Below are positions 7,960 to 14,905 of a stretch of DNA of 17,343 nucleotides, piece by piece (positions within the stretch are counted from its first letter, which is position 1; each line of letters begins with the position of its first letter). The translations under genes were made by a program, and so were the position numbers. Source of the stretch: an uncultured Clostridia bacterium (GTDB taxonomy: Bacteria; Bacillota; Clostridia; Oscillospirales; Acutalibacteraceae); assembly GCA_937901145.1 (NCBI GenBank), contig CALCHE010000043.1, positions 1 to 17,343 on the forward strand, in the 5' to 3' direction. The notes beneath the pieces were generated by a model. It ran no database searches and had not been told where the DNA came from. It saw only the letters and a program-made list of their open reading frames with translations.

Positions 7960-8325
7960 TTAATTATTTAACATCTTTTCAAGAATCGCTTCAATGATTT
8001 CGTTCTTTTGTTCTTGAGCAAGTGTGAAATTGCAACTGAACGATGCCTTATTGTCATTATACTGAAATTCAATTTTAGTATCATTGTTTTTAATTTTACT
8101 TTCAGTCAAGTTAATAACTTTAGAAACTACAAACTTTAACGAATCATAGATAGCACTGTAACCAATGTTTTGAGCTATTTGAATAATTACAAACACTATT
8201 TCTTCAGGTAAAAACCCGTCTTCATCTAACGAACTGAAGACTATACCGTGTTCATTATTCGCATTCATTTGTTCAAGTTCCACTTCTGTAAGTTTCAAAT
8301 TCTCAATTAAAACAACCGTATTCAT
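7960..8325 (-). CDS. Hypothetical 121-aa protein, cassette partner of the peptidase
   Basis: No family is recognised with confidence. The N-terminal 40 residues look like a beta-alpha sensor or adaptor segment (MNTVVLIENLKLTEVELEQM). Then comes a long hydrophobic helical stretch at about 38-70 (LPEEIVFVIIQIAQNIGYS...) and a C-terminal strand-helix unit (TKIEFQYNDNKASFSCNFTL). This outline recalls the small effector-associated components (EACC1-like) described in bacterial conflict systems; the resemblance is one of layout, not a computed match. ATG 8325 with GAGGTAG seven bases upstream is preferred over ATG 8385, which has no ribosome site. The stop lies 18 bases before the peptidase start, so the two are probably co-translated; 108 bases separate it from the SLOG gene. 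Confidence 0.7.
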   Translation of the reverse strand: MNTVVLIENLKLTEVELEQMNANNEHGIVFSSLDEDGFLPEEIVFVIIQIAQNIGYSAIYDSLKFVVSKVINLTESKIKNNDTKIEFQYNDNKASFSCNFTLAQEQKNEIIEAILEKMLNN

Positions 8326-8433
8326 TTTTACTACCTCTTTCTTTGTTTGTAATATCGATGATTTCGTTTTCAACAACACAGACATCTATGAGCATCCGCT
8401 GATTGATTTTAATAAAAACATAACACAAACTGC

Positions 8434-8949
8434 TTATAACTTTTCGGGATTTAAAACATATATCTTTTTTCCTTTTTCTTTGGCAACGTTTACTGTGTAT
8501 CCGGTGCCTGAACTAGAACCATCCCAAACAGCAATAACAATTTCAGATTTTTCTACCATATACTCATTTCTTTTGTGCATACAGTCAGATGTATATTGTT
8601 CTTGAAGCACTGTTTTACAGTCACTTTGATTTACAATACTGCAATATCTGTCCTTCATCTCATTTGACCATCTGTCAGGTTGACTTCGGCAAGGTATAGC
8701 ACATTCCAATGTAATATGTGGGTGTTCATTTTTTAGTTCTAACACTATTTCACCACATATCATATCTACTCCGATAGCCATGCCTGAAATGAAATGGGAA
8801 GCACCGTGATTTACAATCAAATCTTCTATCTTCCTGTACAACATTCTTTTCATTTTAATACATTTGGGGTCTTCTTCATTAAAACCAAAAGGCAATTTTT
8901 GAAGTCTGTGTCCGGTAAAGCATACTGTAATTTTTTCACTATACATCAT
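8434..8949 (-). CDS. SLOG-fold (DUF1273/YpsA-like) nucleotide-binding protein
   Basis: This 171-residue protein shows the hallmarks of the DUF1273/YpsA branch of the SLOG superfamily: N-terminal VCFTGHR (residues 9-15), ISGMAIGVDM near 55-64, and VIAVWDGSSSGTGYTVNVAKEKGKKI near the C-terminus, the Rossmann-like binding site. SLOG proteins bind or process nucleotides and NAD-like molecules, and some act as sensors in conflict systems. Many relatives read GGTANTV where this one has SGTGYTV, so the binding loop may differ. ATG 8949 (or 8946) follows AGGAAAGG. It is the first gene of the three-gene cassette and its 3' end carries one arm of the inverted repeat described separately. The fold call is firm; the ligand is unknown. 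Confidence 0.85.
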   Translation of the reverse strand: MMYSEKITVCFTGHRLQKLPFGFNEEDPKCIKMKRMLYRKIEDLIVNHGASHFISGMAIGVDMICGEIVLELKNEHPHITLECAIPCRSQPDRWSNEMKDRYCSIVNQSDCKTVLQEQYTSDCMHKRNEYMVEKSEIVIAVWDGSSSGTGYTVNVAKEKGKKIYVLNPEKL

Positions 8950-9064
8950 ACATCTTACCTTTCCTGTTGAGTCTTATAAAGATTATACAGGAGTTTAATG
9001 TCGAATACCATCGAAAAATATAAAATTGTCTTATATACATATAGTTACGTAAATCCCGAAAAGT
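8439..9064. repeat. 15-bp inverted repeat flanking the SLOG gene
   Basis: ACTTTTCGGGATTTA occurs on the plus strand at 8439-8453, inside the last codons of the SLOG gene, and its exact reverse complement lies at 9050-9064, between the SLOG promoter region and the Maff2 stop. The outer copy would encode NPEK followed by a stop on the plus strand, as the end of the SLOG gene encodes NPEKL and a stop, so it may be the relic of a second SLOG gene end. Confidence 0.5.
8982..8987 (-). promoter_or_regulatory. -10 element upstream of the SLOG cassette
   Basis: A perfect TATAAT lies on the minus strand 33 bases before the SLOG start. No good -35 box is found at 16-18 bases; TCGACA lies too close. The 131-base gap between Maff2 and SLOG has no gene and is AT-rich, which fits a separate promoter for the cassette. 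Confidence 0.4.
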
Positions 9065-9080
9065 AACATAATTTTTTTAC

Positions 9081-9431
9081 TTAACCTGTAATAAGGTCAA
9101 GAATTTCCTTTGCAAAGGTGATAATAATACCACCCGCAACGGTAAGGAAGCCGTTTGCTCTCTGTGAGGGGTCGTGTGACTTGAGTGAGAGACCAACCTG
9201 AACAACACCGAAGCCGAGAATAATCATACCGACAGCACGGATAAGACCGAAGATGAAGGTTGAAAGGTTATTAACAACGGCTACGGGATCATCAGCCGCA
9301 AAGGCTGTAAGACCGAGAGAGCAGAACATTGTGATGCAAAGGATAATGCCTACATAGGCCTTGTATCCCTTTCTCACATTACCCTGTAAGGGTGACTTGG
9401 ATGATTTTACGATTGAATTACTTTTTTTCAT
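9081..9431 (-). CDS. Maff2-family small membrane protein (conjugation pilin-like)
   Basis: This 116-residue protein matches the Maff2 family, which follows virD4 in Tn1549/CTn elements and is thought to be a VirB2-like membrane subunit. A signal-like segment at about 24-47 (AYVGIILCITMFCSLGLTAFAA, followed by DDP) suggests cleavage after AFA-A. Two hydrophobic helices follow, at about 58-80 (IFGLIRAVGMIILGFGVVQVGL) and 95-113 (FLTVAGGIIITFAKEIL), joined by the polar loop SHDPSQRANG. ATG 9431 lies behind AAGGAGG and overlaps the virD4 end by 14 bases. Its usual downstream neighbour, VirB6, is displaced by the cassette at 6982-8949. Confidence 0.88.
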   Translation of the reverse strand: MKKSNSIVKSSKSPLQGNVRKGYKAYVGIILCITMFCSLGLTAFAADDPVAVVNNLSTFIFGLIRAVGMIILGFGVVQVGLSLKSHDPSQRANGFLTVAGGIIITFAKEILDLITG

Positions 9432-11247
9432 TAGATTTTTCCTCCTTATAAATTTCTCTTAAAATTTCTTCAACTTCAATATTTGATAAAATAACGAAAT
9501 CCTCTTCTTCCGTTACTTCCTCTTTTGCTTCAGCATCATTTTTAAGGCTGAAGCGTAAACCGCCTGAGACATAGTCATTGAAGCCGTGAACGTAAGGCTC
9601 TGCTTTTCCGTTGGCGGTTAAGTCAACATTAGGATGTTTTAAAATATTGTATTTTAAATCCATAATTGGTCTTTCTCCTCGGATAAAGAGAAGTGCATAT
9701 TTATTGTCGAGCATTCTGACCTCATCGGGTGTCAGAAGCTCTCGTCCTGCCATCTGGTAATTTGTTGAGTAACTACCATTTTTACCTTTGGACTGACCGT
9801 AGGTATTTGTATCAATAGTTTCTTTTCCGAGGAGTTTTGATACATATTCGTGGGTACTCTGTTCGTTACCTCCGAGGTAGAGGAATTCATCACAGTTACC
9901 CACTATGCTTTCCCACTGTTTCTCAAAAAGAGCTTTGAGCTGTGCCATATTCTGTATGATGATTGATACAGAAATTTCACGGGAACGCATTGTTGACAAA
10001 AGCTTGTCAAAATCATCAGGCAACGCCACATTGGCAAACTCGTCCATTATGAAGTGGACATGAACTGGAAGTCTGCCACCGTGAACAAAATCAGCCTGAT
10101 AATATAACTGCTGAAAAAGTTGAGTATATAACATACCGACAATGAAATTAAAGCTCATATCGTTATCGGAAATAAGGCAGAAAACTGCTGTTTTCTCTTC
10201 ACCGATTTTGTCAAGCTCCATTTCATCGTTCTGTGTTATTGAAGCAAGTGAGTTAAGGTCAAACTTCTCAAGCCTTGCAAGTAATGTAATCTGAATTGAT
10301 TTAAGCGTTTTACCTGCACCCTTTCTGTAAGAACGGTAATATCTTGCGGCAATGTGTCCCGGCTTATTGCTTTCAAGCTCATCAAATAATCTGTCAAGAG
10401 GGCTTCTGAATGTTTCATCATCCTCACTGACATCGCCCTGCCGTATCATATCAAGTACCATCGGGAAGTTTTGGTCTTCGGGTGGTGCTTCATAGTGCAG
10501 AATAGATATTAAAGCTTTGAGAAGCAGACTTGCCGCTTGGTCCCAAAAGGGGTCTTGTGCCTGTGAGCCTTTAGGCGTAGTATTCTTGAAAATGTTTGTC
10601 ACAAGACGCTGTATATCGTTATCATCCCTGATATACACAAAGGGGTTATAGCAGTCGCTTTTCTCCATATTGATAAGGTCAAGTATTTTTATCTTGTATC
10701 CTTTTTCTTCTAAAAGATAACCTGTATCACGGAGAATTTCACCCTTCGGGTCAAGAATGATAAACGATGTATTGGCGTTTACAATGTTGACCTTTGCAAA
10801 GTGGAAGGTCTTACCGGAGCCTGAGCCACCTACACATAATATGTTTAAGTTTCTTCTGTGCTTTCTGCCGTCAAGACCGATAGCTGTGTTCTGTGTGAGA
10901 ATCTTATTCGCACATATATCCTTCTTTTCCATATACTTCTTCGATATTACTTCGGGTTTGCCCCATTTAGCGGAGCCGTGCTCCTCTCTGTGGCGGTAGT
11001 TTCTTTCACTTGAAATGTAAATACCGATACCCAAAACATATATCACAATGAAAATGAGGACAGTTTTCAGACTGTCCTCACAGAAGGATATTTTAAAAGG
11101 ATTTGCAAATGCAACACTTAAATTTTCAATTATTCCTACAAGACCTTCACCCATATACGGTGCCGTTAAAAGAGCAAACCATATAACGGGTATTAAACCG
11201 CAGGCATAAAGTATAAGGTTGTTTTTAGATAACCTATCTTGCTTCAT
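9418..11247 (-). CDS. virD4: VirD4/TraG-family type IV coupling ATPase
   Basis: This 609-residue coupling protein delivers the relaxase-DNA complex to the transfer channel. Two TM helices lie at about 12-33 and 62-80. The Walker A motif is GGSGSGKT near 140, the nucleotide-domain motif SFIILDPKGEILRD follows near 165, and Walker B is FIMDEFAN near 400; the motif GNCDEFLYLGGNEQST lies further on. The start chosen is ATG 11247 with AGGAG upstream; the earlier TTG 11286 and ATG 11283 have no good ribosome site. It overlaps the 63-aa gene and Maff2 by 14 bases each. The C-terminus is acidic (KEEVTEEEDFVILSNIEVEEI), a possible site for substrate or adaptor contact. Intact and typical in length. 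Confidence 0.95.
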   Translation of the reverse strand: MKQDRLSKNNLILYACGLIPVIWFALLTAPYMGEGLVGIIENLSVAFANPFKISFCEDSLKTVLIFIVIYVLGIGIYISSERNYRHREEHGSAKWGKPEVISKKYMEKKDICANKILTQNTAIGLDGRKHRRNLNILCVGGSGSGKTFHFAKVNIVNANTSFIILDPKGEILRDTGYLLEEKGYKIKILDLINMEKSDCYNPFVYIRDDNDIQRLVTNIFKNTTPKGSQAQDPFWDQAASLLLKALISILHYEAPPEDQNFPMVLDMIRQGDVSEDDETFRSPLDRLFDELESNKPGHIAARYYRSYRKGAGKTLKSIQITLLARLEKFDLNSLASITQNDEMELDKIGEEKTAVFCLISDNDMSFNFIVGMLYTQLFQQLYYQADFVHGGRLPVHVHFIMDEFANVALPDDFDKLLSTMRSREISVSIIIQNMAQLKALFEKQWESIVGNCDEFLYLGGNEQSTHEYVSKLLGKETIDTNTYGQSKGKNGSYSTNYQMAGRELLTPDEVRMLDNKYALLFIRGERPIMDLKYNILKHPNVDLTANGKAEPYVHGFNDYVSGGLRFSLKNDAEAKEEVTEEEDFVILSNIEVEEILREIYKEEKSNEKK

Positions 11248-11425
11248 AGTAGCTTCTCCTCTTATCTTTTTCAAGAGGTGCATCAATTATTTTCAGCAGT
11301 AATTCATCGACATCTTCTGTCGGTTTTTCTTCTTCAAGAAGCATATTGCGAAATTCGTTAAAGCCGTTAATCAAAAGGTTGTGTTCAAAGTCGTCCAGAG
11401 CTATTACACGCTTTCGTGACCTCAT
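11234..11425 (-). CDS. Small conserved-context protein, 63 aa
   Basis: A soluble, charged, mainly helical protein (RSRKRVIALDDFEHNLLINGFNEFRNMLLEE) with no recognised domain. ATG 11425 has GGGAGTG upstream, and the stop overlaps the virD4 start by 14 bases. A short gene at this place between ArdC-like and VirD4 genes is usual in this element class, so it is probably real and co-translated with virD4. Confidence 0.7.
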   Translation of the reverse strand: MRSRKRVIALDDFEHNLLINGFNEFRNMLLEEEKPTEDVDELLLKIIDAPLEKDKRRSYYEAR

Positions 11426-11437
11426 ACAAACACTCCC

Positions 11438-12280
11438 TTATCTCGCATCTCTGTTTTTCGCTCTTGCCTCTATTGTTTTTTCCATCGATGTAATAATTGA
11501 GTTGGCTTCGCTGCGGATTTTTGAAAGCTCTTTTCTGATTTCCTTGGCACTTCTGTCCTCAAAAAGCTTCTCATTCTTTTCAAAGCCTTCAGGCTCAAAG
11601 CCCATTCTTCTGCAAGTGATGTAGGAAACAGCTCTTGCCGTAAATTCATTTGCTTCACGGTTGTATTCGCCCTTGTCCATACCTGCGTGAGCGATTTCCT
11701 TTGAAAGTGCTCTGAAAATTTCTTCAGCGGTCATACCCTGCATAATATGGATTTCATTTTTCTCTGAATCATAGATTGCAGGGATGCCTTCGGGCAAATC
11801 ACTTCTTATCTCGACGGGAACGGGTGAAGTCTTAACAAGAATCTTAATGAGAATGTTTTCGTTGGGGAGCCTTCTGCTTCTGCGAGTATCTTCGGAATTA
11901 GTCTGTGTAATATCAAAGACCTTCTTCGCATTGTAGCTGACTCCCGTTGTGCCGTCCTCTCTTGTAAATTCTTTACCCGGCTCAAGGATTGTAATTGCTT
12001 TTTCGCCCTTGTTGATATATACGCCCTGCTCCTGCCAATACTTTGAGTCACCGAGCTTTGCAGCTTCGGGCATCTGATGTGCAACCAAGATTGCGTTACT
12101 TACAGAGTATCTGTCAAAGCGGCTCTGAACATCAAGATAAGTTTTAAACTTATCTGTGTCCGTTAAACTCTTTGTGCCTTCTTCAAGCAGTTCATAAGCC
12201 TTTGCTCTGCTTTCCTGCCTCTGCTTTTTCCAATCGTCTTTGTTAAAAGTTTCGTTTGAATTTTCGTTAACCTCTGACAT
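11438..12280 (-). CDS. ArdC-like antirestriction/ssDNA-binding protein with degenerate peptidase site
   Basis: The protein has 280 residues. The region at about 20-120 is an ArdC N-terminal-type domain: DKFKTYLDVQSRFDRYSVSN, HQMP, WQEQGVYINKGEKAITILEPG and the strand VFDITQT. ArdC proteins bind ssDNA and protect incoming plasmid DNA from restriction. The second half recalls the ArdC metallopeptidase domain, but the zinc motif reads KEIAH (within ALSKEIAHAGMD) rather than HExxH, so catalysis is doubtful. It is followed by the helix EYNREANEFTARAVSYITCRRMG and a coiled C-terminal tail. ATG 12280 with GAAAGGAAA upstream is preferred over in-frame starts further upstream that lie inside pcfB. It overlaps the PcfB-like gene by 14 bases and probably acts soon after DNA entry in the recipient. 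Confidence 0.82.
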   Translation of the reverse strand: MSEVNENSNETFNKDDWKKQRQESRAKAYELLEEGTKSLTDTDKFKTYLDVQSRFDRYSVSNAILVAHQMPEAAKLGDSKYWQEQGVYINKGEKAITILEPGKEFTREDGTTGVSYNAKKVFDITQTNSEDTRRSRRLPNENILIKILVKTSPVPVEIRSDLPEGIPAIYDSEKNEIHIMQGMTAEEIFRALSKEIAHAGMDKGEYNREANEFTARAVSYITCRRMGFEPEGFEKNEKLFEDRSAKEIRKELSKIRSEANSIITSMEKTIEARAKNRDAR

Positions 12281-13055
12281 GTTCTTTATTTCCTTTCTTC
12301 TTTTTTTGATTTGGATGTGTAGGTGCTTTGCTTTGTAAATTTTTCTTCGCTGCGGACTTTTCGTTTGCTTTTTCTCTTTCAATTTCCTCTCGGTAAAGTT
12401 TAAGCTTTCCTTTGATGGAAGGTCGCAAAGCCGCATCACTTTCGTCCCTTGAGTAACCCTGAGCTCCTCTGCTCACGGAAGTAGGCTCGGACAGACGGGA
12501 TTTTTCCGTCCTCGCCTGAGAAGGGTTCGTAGAATAACTCTTCTCTTGTTGCTGTTGCTTTTTGCTGAAAAGCCGTTCAATAAATTCATTAGTCGGCATC
12601 TGACCGGGTGTACTTCTGTTGGGCACATCCTGTCTGCCTTCCATAGATTTCTTAACCGCTTTTCGTATTGTCATCTGATTTGGTGTACCGAGCCGGAAGC
12701 GTTCAAAAATTCGGTTGACCTTTTCGGTATCTTCTTCTCTTACCATAATGTCACACTTACCGTCTTTGGCTTTGTTATCTTTGAGAACATGATACATAAC
12801 CCCGTAACGCTTTGCTTCCTCGCAAAACTTTCTGAGGTGTTCGTCTTTGATTTCAAAAACCTTAATCGGCTTGTTTGTTTTAAGCATTTTTGTAAGAGAA
12901 GCTTTACCTACTGAAGTATTAGAATTATCCTTCATTGCGATAATAAGCAAGTTGGCAAGACGCTCAACATTGTCACCCGTAATCTTTGCAGCCACCTGAA
13001 CTCCTTCCAAAGTCATTCGCACAATTTGTTCGGCAGCATCACCTGATGCGTTCAT
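12267..13055 (-). CDS. PcfB-like protein (DUF3801)
   Basis: The protein has 262 residues. The N-terminal half (about 1-160) matches DUF3801/PcfB, including GDAAEQIVRMTLEGVQVAAKI, IKVFEIKDEHLRKFCEEAKRYGV and the MVREEDTEKVNRIFERF stretch. The C-terminal 100 residues are low-complexity, basic and Gln/Ser/Lys-rich. In the enterococcal plasmid pCF10, PcfB accompanies the relaxase and coupling protein as an accessory factor; the same adaptor role is inferred here from its place between relaxase and virD4. ATG 13055 follows AGGAG and overlaps the relaxase end by 17 bases. Confidence 0.85.
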   Translation of the reverse strand: MNASGDAAEQIVRMTLEGVQVAAKITGDNVERLANLLIIAMKDNSNTSVGKASLTKMLKTNKPIKVFEIKDEHLRKFCEEAKRYGVMYHVLKDNKAKDGKCDIMVREEDTEKVNRIFERFRLGTPNQMTIRKAVKKSMEGRQDVPNRSTPGQMPTNEFIERLFSKKQQQQEKSYSTNPSQARTEKSRLSEPTSVSRGAQGYSRDESDAALRPSIKGKLKLYREEIEREKANEKSAAKKNLQSKAPTHPNQKKKKGNKEHVRG

Positions 13056-14370
13056 AATTCATCAACTCCTTCCTGCTGTTAGATTCTTTAGCCTGCTCTA
13101 TTCGCTCGTCGATGACAGGCTTTTGTTTTTCAATTCTGTCGCAAATAACAATATCTCTCCGAAGTTTTTTTATCATCACGGAGAGATTGGAGATGTGTTC
13201 TCTGATTTCGTTTTCTTCTTTTTCATCACCGCTTCTTATTGCGACTTTAAGTTTGTTACGAAGAATATCTCTTGCCTTTGTAAGCTCCGCCAATTCATCC
13301 TTACGAGAAGAACTGAACTGTTCTAACTGCTCGTAGCTTTCAATATCGTTGTCACACAAAAGATTTTGCTGTTCAATCAGACGGTCAAGCTTTCTGACCT
13401 CCTGAAAGAATCGCTTTTGTAATTCTCTGTTTCTTTCAGGTCTTGTCTTTACAATCTTTACAACCGTAATGAAACGAACATAGACCTGCTGATAATTTTC
13501 ATTGTCCAAATCCTCAAGGTAATCTTCAACAGTGTTATCCTGTTCGGGAAGTTCAACTTTTTTTCTTCGTATGTTTTCTTCGATACGCTCGGCAAGTCTG
13601 TCGGGCTCGTACTCTTGTCCGAGATTTCTCAATCGTCTTGCTTTCGGAAACAACGGATGCGACAGCGTAACATACTTGTGACTGAAATCGAAAGTATATC
13701 CTCGCTTCTTCATCTCTCTGAAAAAATCATTTTCATTTTCTGAGAGAAGAATACACTCATCAATATCTTTTCTGAAGATTACATTCTTTGTAACCTTACC
13801 GGCCTTTTCCTCCATATACTCATAACGGCTTATGTGCTTTGAAGGTCCGGGATTTTCAATCACAGACAGACCGTACTCACGGCAAAGATTGTCAGACAGT
13901 TCTCTCATTCGTCTGTTGTTTGCTTTACAAGAGTTATACTTTTTTCCGTCAACAAATGAAACGGAATTAAGGACGAAATGATTATGACAGCAATCGGTAT
14001 CAAGGTGTGTGGCTACAACTACTTCAAAGCTGTCACCCCACATTTGCTCTGCAAACTTCATTCCGATTTCGTGTGCTACTTCGGGCGTAACTTCACCCGG
14101 TGCAAAAGATTGATAACCGTGAAAAGCCAATATACCGTTTTTCTTACCGTATTCTTTTTTTGTTTCCTGCATCTGTTCGTAAGCAGAGGCGGGACTGCAG
14201 TTAAGAGCATTAACAAAAAGTTTCTTCTCTGTCTTTGATGACTTAGTCGCATAATCAAGTACATCTTTTAAATCTTCCTTGTCTTTAAGAGAAGTCTTTT
14301 CAATGTTTGCTGCATAGTCAATCACATGGTCAAGCCTGTTATCAACTTTCCAAAGACTAACCGTTGCCAA
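13039..14370 (-). CDS. MOBP-type relaxase
   Basis: This 443-residue enzyme should nick one strand at oriT and stay bound to the 5' end through a tyrosine. Motif I is DYAANIEK with the likely nucleophile Tyr19; a second motif is LAFHGYQSFAPGEVTPE at about 81-97; motif III is HLDTDCCHNHFVLNSV with metal-binding His122, His129 and His131. The C-terminal third is charged and coiled-coil-like. There is no in-frame ATG near the start: TTG 14370, seven bases after AGAGG, gives MATVSLWKVDNRL, which aligns with the usual relaxase N-terminus. An upstream TTG at 14415 would lie within mobC and is unlikely. It begins one base after the mobC stop and overlaps the PcfB-like gene by 17 bases. Confidence 0.93.
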   Translation of the reverse strand: MATVSLWKVDNRLDHVIDYAANIEKTSLKDKEDLKDVLDYATKSSKTEKKLFVNALNCSPASAYEQMQETKKEYGKKNGILAFHGYQSFAPGEVTPEVAHEIGMKFAEQMWGDSFEVVVATHLDTDCCHNHFVLNSVSFVDGKKYNSCKANNRRMRELSDNLCREYGLSVIENPGPSKHISRYEYMEEKAGKVTKNVIFRKDIDECILLSENENDFFREMKKRGYTFDFSHKYVTLSHPLFPKARRLRNLGQEYEPDRLAERIEENIRRKKVELPEQDNTVEDYLEDLDNENYQQVYVRFITVVKIVKTRPERNRELQKRFFQEVRKLDRLIEQQNLLCDNDIESYEQLEQFSSSRKDELAELTKARDILRNKLKVAIRSGDEKEENEIREHISNLSVMIKKLRRDIVICDRIEKQKPVIDERIEQAKESNSRKELMNYERIR

Positions 14371-14371
14371 C

Positions 14372-14695
14372 TCAGTACCTCTTTGCTTCGTAATGTTCAC
14401 GGATGAACTTTTCAACTTCTCTTAATTTTACCAGCTCTGTATTTAAGTCAGGTACATTTAAAATTCCGTTTGCATTTACATAAAACAAAATCTGATTGAT
14501 GTTGTTACCGATTGCTCTGACTTCACGAATGAGTTTTTTATAATCAACAGGCGGAGCCTGTGGCGGGACATAGCCTTCAAGCAAAAGACGAATGAGCCTT
14601 CCTTTATTCAATTTTGTTTCCTTACAAAGTCTGCAAAGGTTTTCATATTCTTTTTCATTGAAACAAACTTCAAATCTTATAGGTCTACTTCGCAC
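14372..14695 (-). CDS. mobC: MobC-like relaxosome accessory protein
   Basis: The 107-residue protein has the MobC layout: an N-terminal strand (RPIRFEVCFNEKEYENL), a helical hairpin (KLNKGRLIRLLLEGY) resembling ribbon-helix-helix proteins, and the conserved C-terminal segment KKLIREVRAIGNNINQILFYVNANG. Such proteins bind oriT and help the relaxase open the DNA. The start is GTG 14695 behind AAGGAAGGG. It overlaps the 39-aa gene by 19 bases, and its stop lies one base before the relaxase start. The oriT candidate lies about 130 bases upstream. Confidence 0.9.
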   Translation of the reverse strand: MRSRPIRFEVCFNEKEYENLCRLCKETKLNKGRLIRLLLEGYVPPQAPPVDYKKLIREVRAIGNNINQILFYVNANGILNVPDLNTELVKLREVEKFIREHYEAKRY

Positions 14696-14796
14696 GGTAT
14701 CAATCCCTTCCTTTTAAAAATTGCAACGGCAACTGCTCCTGCAATATTAAAAGTGATAGCGAGCAGAAAAAGACATACAGATGCTGCTGTGCTCAT
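14677..14796 (-). CDS. 39-aa small membrane peptide upstream of mobC
   Basis: ATG 14796 lies eight bases after a perfect AGGAGG (14805-14810); a second in-frame ATG at 14802 is too close to that site. The peptide is MSTAASVCLFLLAITFNIAG, then AVAVAIFKRKGLIPCEVDL: one TM helix at about 5-27 followed by a basic KRK and a short tail, suggesting an N-out, C-in orientation. Its 3' end overlaps the mobC start by 19 bases in another frame, so it may couple translation into mobC. No function is recognised. The strong ribosome site and coherent TM design support it as a real gene. Confidence 0.65.
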   Translation of the reverse strand: MSTAASVCLFLLAITFNIAGAVAVAIFKRKGLIPCEVDL

Positions 14797-14823
14797 TGGC
14801 ATTTCCTCCTTTCATTGGGGTCT

Positions 14824-14878
14824 TTTAGGGGTTACCCCCTAAACAAGCGGATTTGTCCGGACAAATCCATTGCTTGTT
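14824..14878. other. Candidate origin of transfer (oriT): two adjacent inverted repeats
   Basis: The first hairpin has arms TTTAGGGG (14824-14831) and CCCCTAAA (14836-14843) with loop TTAC. It abuts a perfect palindrome of arms GGATTTGTCC (14849-14858) and GGACAAATCC (14859-14868), itself enclosed by AACAAGC (14842-14848) and GCTTGTT (14872-14878), with a 3-base asymmetric bulge. The cluster sits directly upstream of the 39-aa, mobC and relaxase genes, where MOBP systems usually keep oriT. No nick site could be assigned from sequence alone, and a regulatory operator is the main alternative. Confidence 0.55.
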
Positions 14879-14905
14879 AATACTAATGCCATCAATTTTG
14901 CTGTT

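Noticed and set aside
8326..8385. Longer start (ATG 8385) for the 121-aa cassette protein
   Set aside because: No ribosome site precedes it, while ATG 8325 has GAGGTAG seven bases upstream.
9050..9085. AAGTAA ... TTACTT stem after Maff2 as a terminator
   Set aside because: Six A-T-rich pairs with a 10-base loop and no clear U-tract in the minus direction are not enough to call.
14371..14415. Longer TTG start for the relaxase
   Set aside because: It would lie deep inside mobC and add residues unlike relaxase N-termini; TTG 14370 has AGAGG at seven bases.
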